DNA of 64,000 nucleotides from Azospirillum agricola (GCF_017876095.1 NZ_JAGINM010000001.1:310001-374000); one strand, 5' to 3'. Shown: positions 17,507 through 28,859, counted from the first letter of the stretch. Numbers and translations: made by a program. The notes: generated by a model from the letters alone, not told the origin.

Positions 17507-18367
17507 ATGACCAAAGCGTCTTCCTTCACCGCTCTGCTGCTGGGCGGTCTGTTGTGCGGAACCTCCGCTCTCGCCCAGACGGCGTCCCAGATCGACCGCG
17601 CGCAGCGGCTGGAGACCCAGGTCGCGGCGCTGGGCGGCACGGTCGAGGTGGCGCAGGTGAATCCCTCGCTCGCCGCCGATTTCGAAATCCGGCTCCAGGC
17701 GCTGGAGCGGGCGATCTCCGAGCTGACCGGCAAGTACGAGGAATCGACCTATCAGGTCTCGCAGATGCGCGACCGGCTGGAGAAGATGAACGCCGACTTC
17801 GATTTCCGCTTCAAGGAGCTGGAGTCCAAGAGTGGCGGCGCCATGGGCGGCGGGGCGATGGCCGACAGCGCCTTGGGGCCGGCGAAGACCCCGGCCAGGC
17901 AGCCGGAGAAGACGGCGGACAAGGCCCCCGAGAAGCCGGCGCAGACGGCCGCCGCCGTGCCGCCGTTGCCGGCCAACGCGACGCCGGAAAAGCAGTATGA
18001 GCGCGCCTTCGAACTGCTGCGCCAGTCGGACTACGACAAGGCGGAGAAGGCGTTGCAGGAGTTCATCGTCAAGAACAAGAGCCACGCCTACGCCGGCAAC
18101 GCGCAATACTGGCTGGGCGAGAGCTATTACGTCCGCAACAGGTTCCCCGACGCGGCCCAGGCCTTCGCCGAGACCTTGCAGAAGTACCCGAAGAACCCGA
18201 AGGCTCCCGACGCGCTGCTCAAGCTCGGCATGACCCTGCAACAGCTCAATAAGAAATCGGACGCCTGCACCGCTTTCAACCAGTTGATGACCAAGTTCCC
18301 CGAAGCCTCGGCCAGCGTGAAGCGCCGCGCCGACACGGAGCGCAAGCGCATCAATTGCCCGGCGTAA
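17507..18367 (+). CDS. cpoB: Tol-Pal-associated cell division coordinator CpoB (YbgF)
   Basis: CpoB is periplasmic and couples outer-membrane constriction with septal peptidoglycan synthesis. The 286-aa precursor has a signal peptide cleaved near 'CGTSALA', a coiled-coil N-terminal part (about 25-110), an Ala/Pro/Lys linker and C-terminal TPR repeats ('DYDKAEKALQEFIVKNK', 'AYAGNAQYWLGESYYVRNRF', 'PDALLKLGMTLQQLNKKSDA'). The pal-cpoB order is typical. Its end overlaps the possible TTG start of tilS. Confidence 0.93.
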   Translation: MTKASSFTALLLGGLLCGTSALAQTASQIDRAQRLETQVAALGGTVEVAQVNPSLAADFEIRLQALERAISELTGKYEESTYQVSQMRDRLEKMNADFDFRFKELESKSGGAMGGGAMADSALGPAKTPARQPEKTADKAPEKPAQTAAAVPPLPANATPEKQYERAFELLRQSDYDKAEKALQEFIVKNKSHAYAGNAQYWLGESYYVRNRFPDAAQAFAETLQKYPKNPKAPDALLKLGMTLQQLNKKSDACTAFNQLMTKFPEASASVKRRADTERKRINCPA

Positions 18368-19713
18368 CGGCCGAGGCGCCGCTGACCGGTTCGGAGTTCG
18401 CCCGGCTGATGGATCGGCTGGGCGGTTTCGAACCGGCTCCGCGCGTCGTGGTCGGGCTGTCGGGGGGCGGCGACAGCGTGGCGCTGGCCCTGCTCCTGAA
18501 CCGCTGGGTTGCCGGGCAGGGTGGTGAACTGCTGGCGCTGACCGTCGATCATGGGCTGCGTCCCGAGTCGGCGGCGGAGGCGGAGGCCGTCGGGCGGAGC
18601 ATGGCCGCGCTCGGCATCGCCCACCGGATCCTGCGCTGGGACGGCGGCAAGCCGGCCGGCGGCATCCAGGCGGCGGCGCGGGCGGCGCGGCACCGCCTGC
18701 TGGCGGACGCCTGCGCGGCCGAGGGCATCCTGCATCTGGCGCTCGCCCATCACCGCGACGATCAGGCGGAAACCGTGCTGCTGAGGCTGGCGCGCGGCTC
18801 CGGGGTGGATGGTTTGGCCGGAATGACGGCGATCCGCGCCGAGGGATACGTCCGCGTGCTGCGCCCTCTGTTGGAAGTGCCGCATGGACGGCTGCTGGCG
18901 ACCTGCCGGGCTGCCGGCGCGGCCTGGATCGAGGATCCGTCGAACGAGAACCCGCGCTACGCCCGTGCCCGCCTGCGGGCGGCGCGTGGCCTGCTGGCGG
19001 CGGAAGGGCTGGACGCCGGGCGGCTGGGCGAGACCGCGCGCCGCGCCGGGCGGGCGCGGGCGGCCCTGGAGGCGGTCACCGCGTCGCTGCTGGCCGAGGC
19101 CGCCGCTGTCTATCCAGAGGGCTGGATCGCGCTTGACCCGGCCGCGCTGTGCTCCGCGCCGGAAGAGATCGCCCTGCGCGCCCTGGGCCGCTGCCTTGCC
19201 GTGGTCGGAGGCGGCGCCCATCCGGTGCGCGACGAGGCGGTCGAGCGGCTTCACGCCGAGGTCGCCGCCGGACGGCTCCGGGGGCGGACCCTGGCGGGGT
19301 GCCGGGTGCTGTGCCGTCGCGGCCAAGTTATGATCGCGCGCGAGCCGGAGGCGGCGGCCGACCGGCTGGTCGCGGCGCCCGGGCGGCGCGTGCTGTGGGA
19401 CCGCCGTTTCGCCGTCGTTCCCGCCGCCGGGCGCGACTCGCCCGTGACCGTTGCGAGGCTGGGGGAGGGCGGATGGCGGGAGGTGGTCGCCGCCATGCCC
19501 GCCGCGCGTGGCCTGGACCTGCATCCGGCGGTGCGCGAATCGCTTCCAAGCCTTTGGTCCGGCGGGTGTTTGGTCGCCGTTCCGCACCTGGGATTCCCAT
19601 GTGGGTTCGGCGCGGGTGGACAACCCCCGACGGATGCCGCCACATTCTCCCCGGTTTCGCCGTTGGGCAGACCAGCTTTTCCGGTTGTTTCGCGCGGGGA
19701 CAGCATTATTTAA
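18355..19713 (+). CDS. tilS: tRNA(Ile)-lysidine synthase TilS
   Basis: TilS uses ATP and lysine to convert C34 of the tRNA-Ile CAU anticodon to lysidine. The ~452-aa protein has the PP-loop 'VVVGLSGGGDSVALALLL', 'LTVDHGLRPESAAEA' and 'LAHHRDDQAETVLLRLARGSG', then a less conserved C-terminal region. The frame can start at TTG 18355 (13-bp overlap with cpoB) or at ATG 18409, which would keep the whole PP-loop domain; the true start is uncertain. cpoB-tilS-ftsH is a common alphaproteobacterial order. Confidence 0.92.
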   Translation: MPGVTAEAPLTGSEFARLMDRLGGFEPAPRVVVGLSGGGDSVALALLLNRWVAGQGGELLALTVDHGLRPESAAEAEAVGRSMAALGIAHRILRWDGGKPAGGIQAAARAARHRLLADACAAEGILHLALAHHRDDQAETVLLRLARGSGVDGLAGMTAIRAEGYVRVLRPLLEVPHGRLLATCRAAGAAWIEDPSNENPRYARARLRAARGLLAAEGLDAGRLGETARRAGRARAALEAVTASLLAEAAAVYPEGWIALDPAALCSAPEEIALRALGRCLAVVGGGAHPVRDEAVERLHAEVAAGRLRGRTLAGCRVLCRRGQVMIAREPEAAADRLVAAPGRRVLWDRRFAVVPAAGRDSPVTVARLGEGGWREVVAAMPAARGLDLHPAVRESLPSLWSGGCLVAVPHLGFPCGFGAGGQPPTDAATFSPVSPLGRPAFPVVSRGDSII

Positions 19714-19794
19714 TCTGGGAACGTGCCCGTGGAGACCGGGGTGCGGCCTTGTCGGCGCACCGCATGGCGATGGGTTCGCAGAAAGGCGTGTGAC

Positions 19795-21729
<1,935 letters not shown>

Positions 21730-21750
21730 TCCACCTTTCCGGTGAATGGG

Positions 21751-21786
21751 AAAAGGCCGGCGTCCCGAGGGGCGCCGGCCTTTTCT
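21751..21786 (+). terminator. Rho-independent terminator after ftsH
   Basis: AAAAGGCCGGCG and CGCCGGCCTTTT pair around a short loop, followed by CTTT. It ends the tilS-ftsH transcript. Confidence 0.85.
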
Positions 21787-21940
21787 TTGCGCGGGTCTTT
21801 CCGTGACACCGCCAACCGTGACCTCCAATCGTTTGCAGCCGTGGATGCCCGGCTCAAGGCCACGCATGACGGGCACGACTGTGTCGGGATTTTCGCTCGA
21901 TGGTGTGAGAGGTTCGCAACCCGAGAACGACGCGCAAGGA

Positions 21941-21978
21941 AAAGCCCGCCATCCTGTGGGCAGGAGCGGCGGGCCTTG
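21941..21978 (-). terminator. Terminator-like hairpin after the 388-aa hypothetical gene
   Basis: AAGCCCGCC pairs with GGCGGGCCTT around a 17-nt loop. On the minus strand it is followed by a TTTTCC tract, so it would terminate the gene that ends at 22010. Confidence 0.65.
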
Positions 21979-22009
21979 ATCGTTCGGGCGGTGGGGGCGC
22001 CGGAATGCT

Positions 22010-23176
22010 TCAGAAAGACCCCTTCTGCTCGCGGCGGCGATCCAGCGCGATGTCGAACTGGCGCAGCAGCTTCTGGGTGCCCTCGAAATAGAGTTTGCGC
22101 GACGGCGTGTTCTTCATGCAGCGGGCGTCGAGATGCGCCACGCTGGTCAGCGCCGAGACGCAGTAGCCGAGCAGCCAGTAGCGCGAGCGGATGGTCCGCA
22201 GATAGTCGCGGAAGGGCTCGGGCTTGCCGGCCATGAAGGAGCTGAAGGCGGTCTCGTAGTCCGACAGGATGCCGCGGATGTCCATCAGCGTGGTCTCCAG
22301 CAGCTTGCCGACCTTCTCGATGTGCATCAGCAGCTGGGTCTCGTAGGGCTTGTGCATGCGGATGTCGACCGGCACGCAGTCCTTCGACTTCAGCCAGGTC
22401 AGGATGACGCGGGCGCGGGGCGCGATGCGGCGCAGCTGGTATTCGTAGAAGGTCGTGCCCTTCCAGGCGCTGAAGATGGTGTCGGCTTCCGAGCGTTCGA
22501 TGCCGAAGGCCGACACGAACAGGCCGGCTTCCTCCAGGTTCGGATTCCAGATGGCTTCCAGGAAGCGCTCGATGCTCTGGGCGCTGCCGCCGGCGCCGCC
22601 GGACAGCGCCTTGCGGACGATCGGCTCGATGCGGGCGCGAATCAGGCGGCGGAGCTGGTGGTCCTCGTCGGCGCTGATCAGCCAGTGGCGCGGATCGACG
22701 TTGACCTTCTCGGCCTCGAAGCAGGTCTTCAGAAGGAAGGCGTCGAGCGACGGCACCTCGTCGATCATCGACAGCATCTTCATGTCGCCGATGATGCCAT
22801 TCTCGGCCGGGCCGTTCTTGATGCCGAACTGTTCCTCCAGCAGCGTGTCGCTGTTGTGGCCGCGCAGATAGACGGCGATGCCGCCGGCCTCCGGCGACTT
22901 CACGTTGTGCGGCACATAGATGCCGGTTTCGACCGGACGGCCGCCGCCCTCCGTGTCCTCGTCGCCCTCCTCCATCGGCTCGCCGCCCTCGTCGAGACCG
23001 TTGAAGCTCGGGTACTTGAACAGGATGGCGTTGTTCAGGCCCTGGGCCTTGAACATGCGCTGCTCTTCGGGGATGTCGCGCGTGATCGCGATGAGGTTCA
23101 TCGAGACGCTGGAGCCGCCGTACAGAATCTGCTCAAGGATCGGAGAAACCGAATCCATCTTCTTGCGAGCGCGCAT
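22010..23176 (-). CDS. Hypothetical cytosolic protein, unrecognised family
   Basis: I do not recognise this 388-aa protein. It has no signal peptide or membrane helix. An acidic, Gly-rich low-complexity patch sits near residues 65-82 ('GGEPMEEGDEDTEGGG'). The rest looks folded and mostly helical, with Trp/Arg/Tyr-rich segments such as 'RHWLISADEDHQLRRLIRAR', 'TTFYEYQLRRIAPRARVILTW' and 'RDYLRTIRSRYWLLGYCVSA'. Codon use matches its neighbours, so it seems native. The ATG at 23176 is preceded by a TTG that could also start the frame. It stands alone between two terminators, so it is probably a single-gene unit. No function can be assigned. Confidence 0.8.
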   Translation of the reverse strand: MRARKKMDSVSPILEQILYGGSSVSMNLIAITRDIPEEQRMFKAQGLNNAILFKYPSFNGLDEGGEPMEEGDEDTEGGGRPVETGIYVPHNVKSPEAGGIAVYLRGHNSDTLLEEQFGIKNGPAENGIIGDMKMLSMIDEVPSLDAFLLKTCFEAEKVNVDPRHWLISADEDHQLRRLIRARIEPIVRKALSGGAGGSAQSIERFLEAIWNPNLEEAGLFVSAFGIERSEADTIFSAWKGTTFYEYQLRRIAPRARVILTWLKSKDCVPVDIRMHKPYETQLLMHIEKVGKLLETTLMDIRGILSDYETAFSSFMAGKPEPFRDYLRTIRSRYWLLGYCVSALTSVAHLDARCMKNTPSRKLYFEGTQKLLRQFDIALDRRREQKGSF

Positions 23177-23232
23177 CAAAATTACCCGGCCTTAGGAATA
23201 TTGCGAAGAGGATAGACGGCGCCTTCGCAAAC

Positions 23233-23266
23233 GCAAAGAGGGATCGGACGACCGATCCCTCTTTGC
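23233..23266 (-). terminator. Perfect 15-bp stem terminator after fabI
   Basis: GCAAAGAGGGATCGG, a 4-nt loop and CCGATCCCTCTTTGC. It lies just past the fabI stop and upstream of the 388-aa gene on the same strand, so it insulates the two. Confidence 0.85.
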
Positions 23267-23290
23267 AATCTGCCCTGGCACCAGCGTGGT

Positions 23291-24139
23291 TCAGCCCGCC
23301 TTCGGCGCGCCGCCCAGCGATCCCAGGAGCTGCGCCACCTCGGCCGCCTCGTCCACCGCGACCATGCCGACCGTGTGGTAGCCGCTGTCGACGTGCATGA
23401 CCTCGCCGGTCACGCCGGTGCCGAGGCCGGACAGCAGGAACAGGCCGGCGCCGCCGACCTCCTGGATGGTGACGTTGCGCTTCAGCGGCGCGTTCAGCTC
23501 GTTCCATTTCAGGATGTAGCGGAAGTCGCCGATGCCGCTGGCGGCCAGCGTCTTGATCGGGCCGGCCGAGATGGCGTTGACACGGATGTTCCGCCCACCC
23601 AGATCGACGGCGAGGTAGCGCACGCTCGCCTCCAGCGCGGCCTTGGCGACGCCCATGACGTTGTAATGCGGCATGACGCGCTCGGCCCCATAATAGGATA
23701 GGGTGAGCAGGCTGCCGCCCTCGGTCATCAGCGGCACGGCGCGCTGCGCCACCGCGGTGAAGGAGTAGCAGGAGATGTCCATGGTGCGGAGGAAGTTGCT
23801 CCGCGTGGTGTCGAGATACAGGCCGTCCAACTCGTTCTTGTCGGAAAACGCGATCGCATGAACCACGAAATCCAGCTTGCCCCACTCGGCCTCGATGGCG
23901 GCGAAGGTCGCGTCGATGCTGGCCTCGTCGGTCACGTCGCAGGGCAGGACGAGCGTCGCCCCGACCTGTTCGGCCAAAGGCTTGACGCGCTTGAGCAGCG
24001 CGTCGCCCTGGTAGGTGAAGGCCAGTTCCGCCCCATGCTGGGCCAGGGTGGACGCGATACCCCAGGCGATCGAACGGTCGTTCGCCACGCCCATGATAAG
24101 GCCACGCTTGCCGTGCATCAGCGGCATCGGATTGGACAT
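23291..24139 (-). CDS. fabI: Enoyl-[acyl-carrier-protein] reductase (NADH) FabI
   Basis: FabI performs the last reduction of each fatty-acid elongation cycle. The 282-aa protein has 'GKRGLIMGVANDRSIAWGIA' (SDR nucleotide site of the FabI type), 'HAIAFSDKNEL', the catalytic Tyr/Lys region 'SYYGAERVMPHYNVMGVAKA', and 'AISAGPIKTLAASGIGDF'. The ATG at 24139 has GAGG 8 bp upstream. It is divergent from the yihY gene with ~100 bp between them. Confidence 0.96.
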   Translation of the reverse strand: MSNPMPLMHGKRGLIMGVANDRSIAWGIASTLAQHGAELAFTYQGDALLKRVKPLAEQVGATLVLPCDVTDEASIDATFAAIEAEWGKLDFVVHAIAFSDKNELDGLYLDTTRSNFLRTMDISCYSFTAVAQRAVPLMTEGGSLLTLSYYGAERVMPHYNVMGVAKAALEASVRYLAVDLGGRNIRVNAISAGPIKTLAASGIGDFRYILKWNELNAPLKRNVTIQEVGGAGLFLLSGLGTGVTGEVMHVDSGYHTVGMVAVDEAAEVAQLLGSLGGAPKAG

Positions 24140-24245
24140 CTGAACCTCGTAAACTGGGCTGTTGCCGCGAAAAGTGGGGCGCATCCTACACGAAAGCGGT
24201 GCGTGGTCAAACCGGCGCAGGCGGACGCCGGACAGGAGAATCGGC

Positions 24246-25586
24246 ATGCCGGGCATTGAGGAAGGGGAACGGAAACCGGCGCGCGCCTTGGCCCACGGGC
24301 GCGAGCTGGCGGGCTTCGTCGGCCATTCGATGCTGCGCTTCTACAACGACAACTGCTTCCAGACGGCGGCGGCGCTGACCTACACGTCGCTGCTCGCCAT
24401 CGTGCCGATGATGACCATCGGCTTCGCCATCTTCTCCGCCTTTCCGGCTTTCAGCGCGTTGCAGATGCGCATCCAGACGGCGGTCATCAAGAATCTGGTG
24501 CCTGAGATCGGCGACGCCATCCTGGAGTATCTCGGCACCTTCATGGCCAACGCCGGCCAGATGCCGATCTTCGGGGTGGTCGGGCTGGCGGTGTCGGCGG
24601 TGCTGCTGATCTGGACGATCGAGGGATCCTTCGCCACCGTCTGGCGGGTGCGGGAGCCACGCTCCTACGTCACCCGCATCCTGTCCTTCTGGGCGGTGGT
24701 GTCGCTGACCCCGCTGTTCGCCGGAGCCAGCCTGTCGCTGTCCAGCACCCTGTGGAGCGCCCTGGAGTTCGCCCATCTGGAGGGCGTCGTCCACCCGCTG
24801 GTCGGCTTCGGCATGATCCTGCCCTTCGTGCTGCAACTGATCGGCTGCACGCTCCTCTACCTGATCATCCCCAACCGCGACGTTCTGTGGATGGACGCGC
24901 TGTGCGGCGGGGCGGTGGGCTCGATCCTGCTGGAGGGGTCGAAGGCGGTGTTCGCCTGGTACATGCGCGAATACCCGGCCTACCAGACCATCTACGGCGC
25001 CCTGTCGACGGTGCCGATCTTCCTGTTCTGGCTCTACATCGCCTGGTCCACCGTGCTGTTCGGCGCGGTCGTCGCCGCCTCGCTGCCGGAATGGCGGGCC
25101 GGCAAGATCACCCGCGGCGGGCCGGAAGGGTTGCTGCCGGCGCAGCGGCTGGCCCTGGCGCTCGCCGTGCTGCACGAGCTGATGGACGCCAGCCGGCTCG
25201 GCGTCGGCATGCGGAGGCGGACCATGGTGGCGCGGGTGCCGGTGGGGACGCTGCTGATCGACGGCATCCTGGAGCAGCTCCGCGACGCCCATTGGGTCGC
25301 CCACACCACGCGCGACGCCTGGGTGGTGACGCGCGACCTGGGCGAGGCGACGCTGCTCGACCTGATGAAGGCGCTGGGCATCGGCCTGCGCGGCTCGGTG
25401 CATGGGCTGGGCGGTCTGGAGCTGCCCTGGCAGGAGCGCACCGCGCATCTGCTGGAGCAGGCCGAGGCGCGGCAGGGCGACCTGCTGAACGTGCCGATCA
25501 AGGCGCTGCTGTCGGACGACAGCCCGACGGGGGAGGGCAACCCGGCCGGCAATCCGGCGGTGCCCATCCGGGCGATCAAGAAATGA
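24246..25586 (+). CDS. YihY/BrkB-family inner-membrane protein
   Basis: The 446-aa protein has an N-terminal YihY domain (about 20-300) with six predicted membrane segments, starting after 'RFYNDNCFQTAAALTYTSLL' and including 'ALCGGAVGSILLEGSKAVFA' and 'AYQTIYGALSTVPIFLFWLY'. A soluble C-terminal region of ~140 aa follows ('HELMDASRLGVGMRRRTMVA', 'DAHWVAHTTRDAWVVTRD') that resembles a winged-helix-like extension. Older databases call this family ribonuclease BN, which is a misannotation. The function is unknown. An AGGAG-like element precedes the ATG at 24246. Confidence 0.88.
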   Translation: MPGIEEGERKPARALAHGRELAGFVGHSMLRFYNDNCFQTAAALTYTSLLAIVPMMTIGFAIFSAFPAFSALQMRIQTAVIKNLVPEIGDAILEYLGTFMANAGQMPIFGVVGLAVSAVLLIWTIEGSFATVWRVREPRSYVTRILSFWAVVSLTPLFAGASLSLSSTLWSALEFAHLEGVVHPLVGFGMILPFVLQLIGCTLLYLIIPNRDVLWMDALCGGAVGSILLEGSKAVFAWYMREYPAYQTIYGALSTVPIFLFWLYIAWSTVLFGAVVAASLPEWRAGKITRGGPEGLLPAQRLALALAVLHELMDASRLGVGMRRRTMVARVPVGTLLIDGILEQLRDAHWVAHTTRDAWVVTRDLGEATLLDLMKALGIGLRGSVHGLGGLELPWQERTAHLLEQAEARQGDLLNVPIKALLSDDSPTGEGNPAGNPAVPIRAIKK

Positions 25587-25600
25587 GGCCCGCCTTTTTC

Positions 25601-25629
25601 GTCATGCCCGTGCCCAGCACGGGCATGAC
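25601..25629. terminator. Bidirectional hairpin between yihY and the dnaJ-like gene
   Basis: GTCATGCCCGTGC-CCA-GCACGGGCATGAC is a perfect 13-bp stem, preceded on the plus strand by CCTTTTTC. It separates two convergent genes. The sequence also resembles dispersed palindromes seen in many genomes, so it could be a REP-like unit rather than a pure terminator. Confidence 0.6.
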
Positions 25630-25644
25630 GGGCGGGCGGAGCGC

Positions 25645-26589
25645 TTACTCCAGCCCCGCCTTCTTGCGGACGTCGTAGCTGCGGGTCTTGGCCCACTGCT
25701 CCATGAACTTCACCAGCTCGGCGTCGGGCGGGTCGGGCAGGACCACCTTCAGCTTCACATACTGGTCGCCGGCCTGCTTGGTCGACTGGTTGACCACGCC
25801 CTTGCCGCGCAGGCGCAGCGTCGAGCCGGTGTTGGCGCCGGCCGGGATCTTCAGGGCGACCTTGCCGCTGATCGTCGGCACATGGATGGTGGCGCCGAGC
25901 ACCGCCTCGTTCAGCGTGATCGGCACCTCGACGTGGATGTCGCCGTCCTGCCGGGTGAAGTAGGGGTGCGGCTCGACATGCACCTCGATGATGGCGTCGC
26001 CGTTGGGCATCCCGCCCATGCCCGGCAGGCCCTGGCCCTTGAGGCGCAGCTTCTGCTCGTTCTCGGTGCCGGGCGGGACGGTGACGTCGATGCTCTTGCC
26101 GCTCGACAGGTTGACGCGCCGCTTGGTGCCCTGCGCCGCCTCCAGGAAGGGGACGGTGATGGAGTAGGAGATGTCGCTGCCGCGCACCTTGGGGCCGGAG
26201 GACGCCCCCCCGCCGGCACCGGCGGCGCCACGCCGCCGGCCGCCGCCGAACAGGTCGGAGAACCAGTCGTCGCCGCCGCTGCTGAAGAAGGAGTCGTCGG
26301 CGCCGCTGTAGGCGCGGCCGCGCCCGGCGTGGGTGCGCGACCCGAAGCCGGCGTGCCGCTCCTGGCCCGACGAATCGATCTCGCCACGGTCGAACTTGGC
26401 GCGCTTGTCCGGATCCGACAGCAGCGTGTAGGCCGCCGAGATTTCCTTGAAGCGTTCCTCGTTCGCGGCGTCCCCCGGCTTCAGGTCGGGGTGATGCTGC
26501 TTCGCGAGCTTGCGGTACGCCTTCTTGATATCCTCGGCGCTGGAGGAACGGCTGACGCCGAGAACGCTGTAGGGGTCACGCGTGGCCAC
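25645..26589 (-). CDS. DnaJ-class co-chaperone without zinc finger (CbpA-like)
   Basis: This is an Hsp40 that stimulates DnaK ATPase. The ~314-aa protein has an N-terminal J domain (about 5-70, with '[11 protein letters not shown]' carrying HPD), a Gly/Phe/Ser-rich linker (about 80-130, '[15 protein letters not shown]'), and DnaJ C-terminal beta-domains ('[20 protein letters not shown]', '[12 protein letters not shown]'). The four CxxCxGxG repeats of true DnaJ are absent, so it is the CbpA/DnaJ2 class. The start is a GTG at 26589; an ATG 11 bp upstream is out of frame. Confidence 0.92.
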   Translation of the reverse strand: MATRDPYSVLGVSRSSSAEDIKKAYRKLAKQHHPDLKPGDAANEERFKEISAAYTLLSDPDKRAKFDRGEIDSSGQERHAGFGSRTHAGRGRAYSGADDSFFSSGGDDWFSDLFGGGRRRGAAGAGGGASSGPKVRGSDISYSITVPFLEAAQGTKRRVNLSSGKSIDVTVPPGTENEQKLRLKGQGLPGMGGMPNGDAIIEVHVEPHPYFTRQDGDIHVEVPITLNEAVLGATIHVPTISGKVALKIPAGANTGSTLRLRGKGVVNQSTKQAGDQYVKLKVVLPDPPDAELVKFMEQWAKTRSYDVRKKAGLE

Positions 26590-26630
26590 GGTGCTGGCAT
26601 TCCCAACCCCGAAGAACGGGGATCAAAAGG

Positions 26631-27104
26631 TTACTGATTGGCGACGATCTTCCACGTTCCGTCGGGTTGTTTGCAAGCGGTTCCGTAGGCCATCTCCGTC
26701 TTGCCGCCGACCACGACCGTCTGCTGGTACTCGCGGCAATAGGTGCCGGCGTTGCTGTAGCCGTCGCGGGTCGTCGTGATGGTGCCGGAATTGCCCGACT
26801 GCGGGTTGTTCCAGGCGATCCGCTCGCCGACCGGGGCGGCGTAGGCGCGGCGCGCGGCGCCGGCGGCGTATTCGGAATCCGCCCTGTCGAGCGAGGAGCC
26901 GATCTCCCTGCCGACGAAGGCGCCCAGCAGGGTGCCGACGCCGGTGGCGACCAGCTTGCCGGTGCCGCCGCCGATCTGCGACCCGATCAGGCCACCGGCC
27001 ACGGCGCCGCCGACGGTGCCGACCGTCTCCTTGGTGCCGCCGGTGGTGCAGCCGGCCAGCAGGGACGCCGCCAGCGCGAACGGGACGAGTTTCTTCACGA
27101 CCAT
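26631..27104 (-). CDS. 17-kDa surface-antigen-like lipoprotein with glycine zipper
   Basis: The 157-aa precursor has a lipobox 'AASLLAGC' and then a glycine-zipper segment ('TVGGAVAGGLIGSQIGGGTG') of the kind in rickettsial 17-kDa antigens and SlyB-like proteins. The soluble C-terminal domain has 'GTYCREYQQTVVVGGKTEMA' and 'ACKQPDGTWKIV', typical of RT0821/Lpp0805-family surface proteins. It is probably anchored in the outer membrane with an unknown structural role. It lies upstream of the dnaJ-like gene on the same strand (41-bp gap). Confidence 0.87.
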   Translation of the reverse strand: MVVKKLVPFALAASLLAGCTTGGTKETVGTVGGAVAGGLIGSQIGGGTGKLVATGVGTLLGAFVGREIGSSLDRADSEYAAGAARRAYAAPVGERIAWNNPQSGNSGTITTTRDGYSNAGTYCREYQQTVVVGGKTEMAYGTACKQPDGTWKIVANQ

Positions 27105-27286
27105 CGTGTGCCTCGAATAGGTTTGTGTGCCGCGATGCCTAAACCGGTGGCGTCGCGGTGGACAGTGATATAAGCGAGCCTATCCTTGCTGTGAATTGCG
27201 ATGACGCTGCCGCGGCATCCTTTTCACCGGGGATGCCCCGCCACAGCGGGGCTGCCCATAGGATCGACGGAACAGGACCAGGATTC

Positions 27287-27898
27287 ATGACCGACGCCAA
27301 CGACCGCGACCCCTACGCGCTGTTCGCCGACTGGCTGGAGGAGGCCGGCCGGAGCGAGCCGAACGACCCGAACGCCATGGCGCTCGCCACCGCCGACGCC
27401 GCCGGCGTGCCCTCGGTGCGGATGGTGCTGCTCAAGGGGGTCGATGCGCGCGGCTTCGTCTTCTACACCAACACGGAAAGCCGCAAGGGCGAACAGCTTC
27501 TGGCGAACCGCCACGCCGCCCTCTGCTTCCACTGGAAGACGCTGCGCCGCTCGGTGCGGGTCGAGGGGCGGATCGAGCAGGTCACCGACGCCGAGGCCGA
27601 CGCCTATTTCGAGAGCCGCCCGCGCGAGAGCCGCATCGGCGCCTGGGCGTCCCAGCAGTCGCGCCCGCTGGAGGGCCGTTGGGAGCTGGAGAAGCGGGTC
27701 GCCCAGTACGCCGCCAAATTCGCCATCGGCACGGTGCCGCGCCCGCCGCACTGGACCGGCTTCCGCGTGCTGCCGGCGCGCATCGAGTTCTGGCAGGACC
27801 GCCCCTTCCGCCTGCACGAGCGGGTGGTCTACCGGCCGGCCGATCCGGCCTCCCAGGGCGACTCGGCGTCCTGGACGACCGAGCGGCTGTATCCCTGA
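27287..27898 (+). CDS. pdxH: Pyridoxamine 5'-phosphate oxidase
   Basis: This FMN enzyme makes pyridoxal 5'-phosphate from PMP or PNP. The 203-aa protein has '[20 protein letters not shown]', '[20 protein letters not shown]', '[19 protein letters not shown]', '[12 protein letters not shown]' and the C-terminal '[10 protein letters not shown]'. The ATG at 27287 matches the usual N-terminus; an in-frame extension to 27158 has non-coding character. It is followed 25 bp later by a metal transporter gene. Confidence 0.95.
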   Translation: MTDANDRDPYALFADWLEEAGRSEPNDPNAMALATADAAGVPSVRMVLLKGVDARGFVFYTNTESRKGEQLLANRHAALCFHWKTLRRSVRVEGRIEQVTDAEADAYFESRPRESRIGAWASQQSRPLEGRWELEKRVAQYAAKFAIGTVPRPPHWTGFRVLPARIEFWQDRPFRLHERVVYRPADPASQGDSASWTTERLYP

Positions 27899-27923
27899 AC
27901 GAGGTCGCCTCCGCACGACCGCG

Positions 27924-28859
27924 ATGACCATGCCCCGCATCCCCCCCGACCGGCTGCGCCGCTACGCGACCTACGCCAGCGTGACGGTGTCCTCCACCCT
28001 GATCGCGGCGAAGCTCGCCGCCTACATGGCGACGGAGTCGGTCAGCATCCTGTCCTCGCTGATCGATTCCAGCACCGACCTGCTGGCCTCGATCGTCACC
28101 CTGCTGGGGGTGCGGCGGGCGCTGCGGCCGCCCGACGCCGACCACCGCTTCGGCCACGGCAAGGCGGAGGCGCTGGCCGCCCTGGCCCAGGCCGCCTTCA
28201 TCGGCGGATCGGCCGTGCTGCTGACCGTCGAGGCGGTGCGGCGGCTGATCCATCCGGAGCCGGTCGCCGAGGGCGGAATCGGCATCGCGGTGATGCTTCT
28301 GTCCATCGCCCTGACCGCCGGGCTGATCACCTTCCAGCGCCATGTCCAGGCGGCCACCGGCTCGGTCGCCATCGGCGCCGACCGGCTGCATTACTCCGGC
28401 GACCTGCTGATGAACGTCGCGGTCATCGTCGCCATCCTGCTGACGGGCTGGACCGGCGTCGCCGCCTTCGACCCGCTGTTCGGCCTGGGGATCGCCGCCT
28501 TCCTGCTGAACGGGGCCAGGGGAGTGGCGCGGGACGCCCTGAGCGTCCTGATGGACCGCGAGTTTCCCGACGAGGACCGCGCCCGCATCGCGGCGCTGGT
28601 GATGGAGGAACCCGGCGCGCGGGGGCTGCACGACCTGCGCACCCGCAGCTCCGGGACCGGCAGCTTCATCGAGCTGCATCTGGAACTGGACGGCGACCTG
28701 ACCTTGACCGCGGCGCACGACATCACCGATCGGGTGGAGCGGCGCCTCAGCGCCGCCTTCGACAACGCCGAGGTGCTCGTCCACCAGGAGCCGGCCGGGC
28801 TGGTCGACGAGCGGCTCGACCATCGGATCAAGGGTGCCGGCGGCGTCGCTTCCGGTTGA
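27924..28859 (+). CDS. Cation diffusion facilitator transporter (FieF/CDF family)
   Basis: This inner-membrane antiporter of the CDF family exports divalent metals (Zn, Fe, Mn, Cd or Co) in exchange for protons. In 311 aa there are about six membrane segments. The metal-site motifs are 'SLIDSSTDLLAS' (DxxxD) in TM2 and 'HYSGDLLMN' (HxxxD) in TM5, with 'DHRFGHGKAEALAALAQ' between. A C-terminal cytosolic domain begins near residue 220 ('FPDEDRARIAALVMEEPGAR'). The Asp/His tetrad resembles FieF/ZitB, but the metal cannot be named from sequence. It is probably co-transcribed with pdxH. Confidence 0.92.
   Translation: MTMPRIPPDRLRRYATYASVTVSSTLIAAKLAAYMATESVSILSSLIDSSTDLLASIVTLLGVRRALRPPDADHRFGHGKAEALAALAQAAFIGGSAVLLTVEAVRRLIHPEPVAEGGIGIAVMLLSIALTAGLITFQRHVQAATGSVAIGADRLHYSGDLLMNVAVIVAILLTGWTGVAAFDPLFGLGIAAFLLNGARGVARDALSVLMDREFPDEDRARIAALVMEEPGARGLHDLRTRSSGTGSFIELHLELDGDLTLTAAHDITDRVERRLSAAFDNAEVLVHQEPAGLVDERLDHRIKGAGGVASG

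Noticed and set aside
24246..25586. Ribonuclease BN
   Set aside because: The YihY family was misnamed so in the past; the multi-helix membrane protein lacks nuclease motifs.
27158..27286. N-terminal extension of pdxH
   Set aside because: The frame is open upstream of 27287, but the extra residues do not resemble the family and the ATG at 27287 has a ribosome site and the usual protein length.
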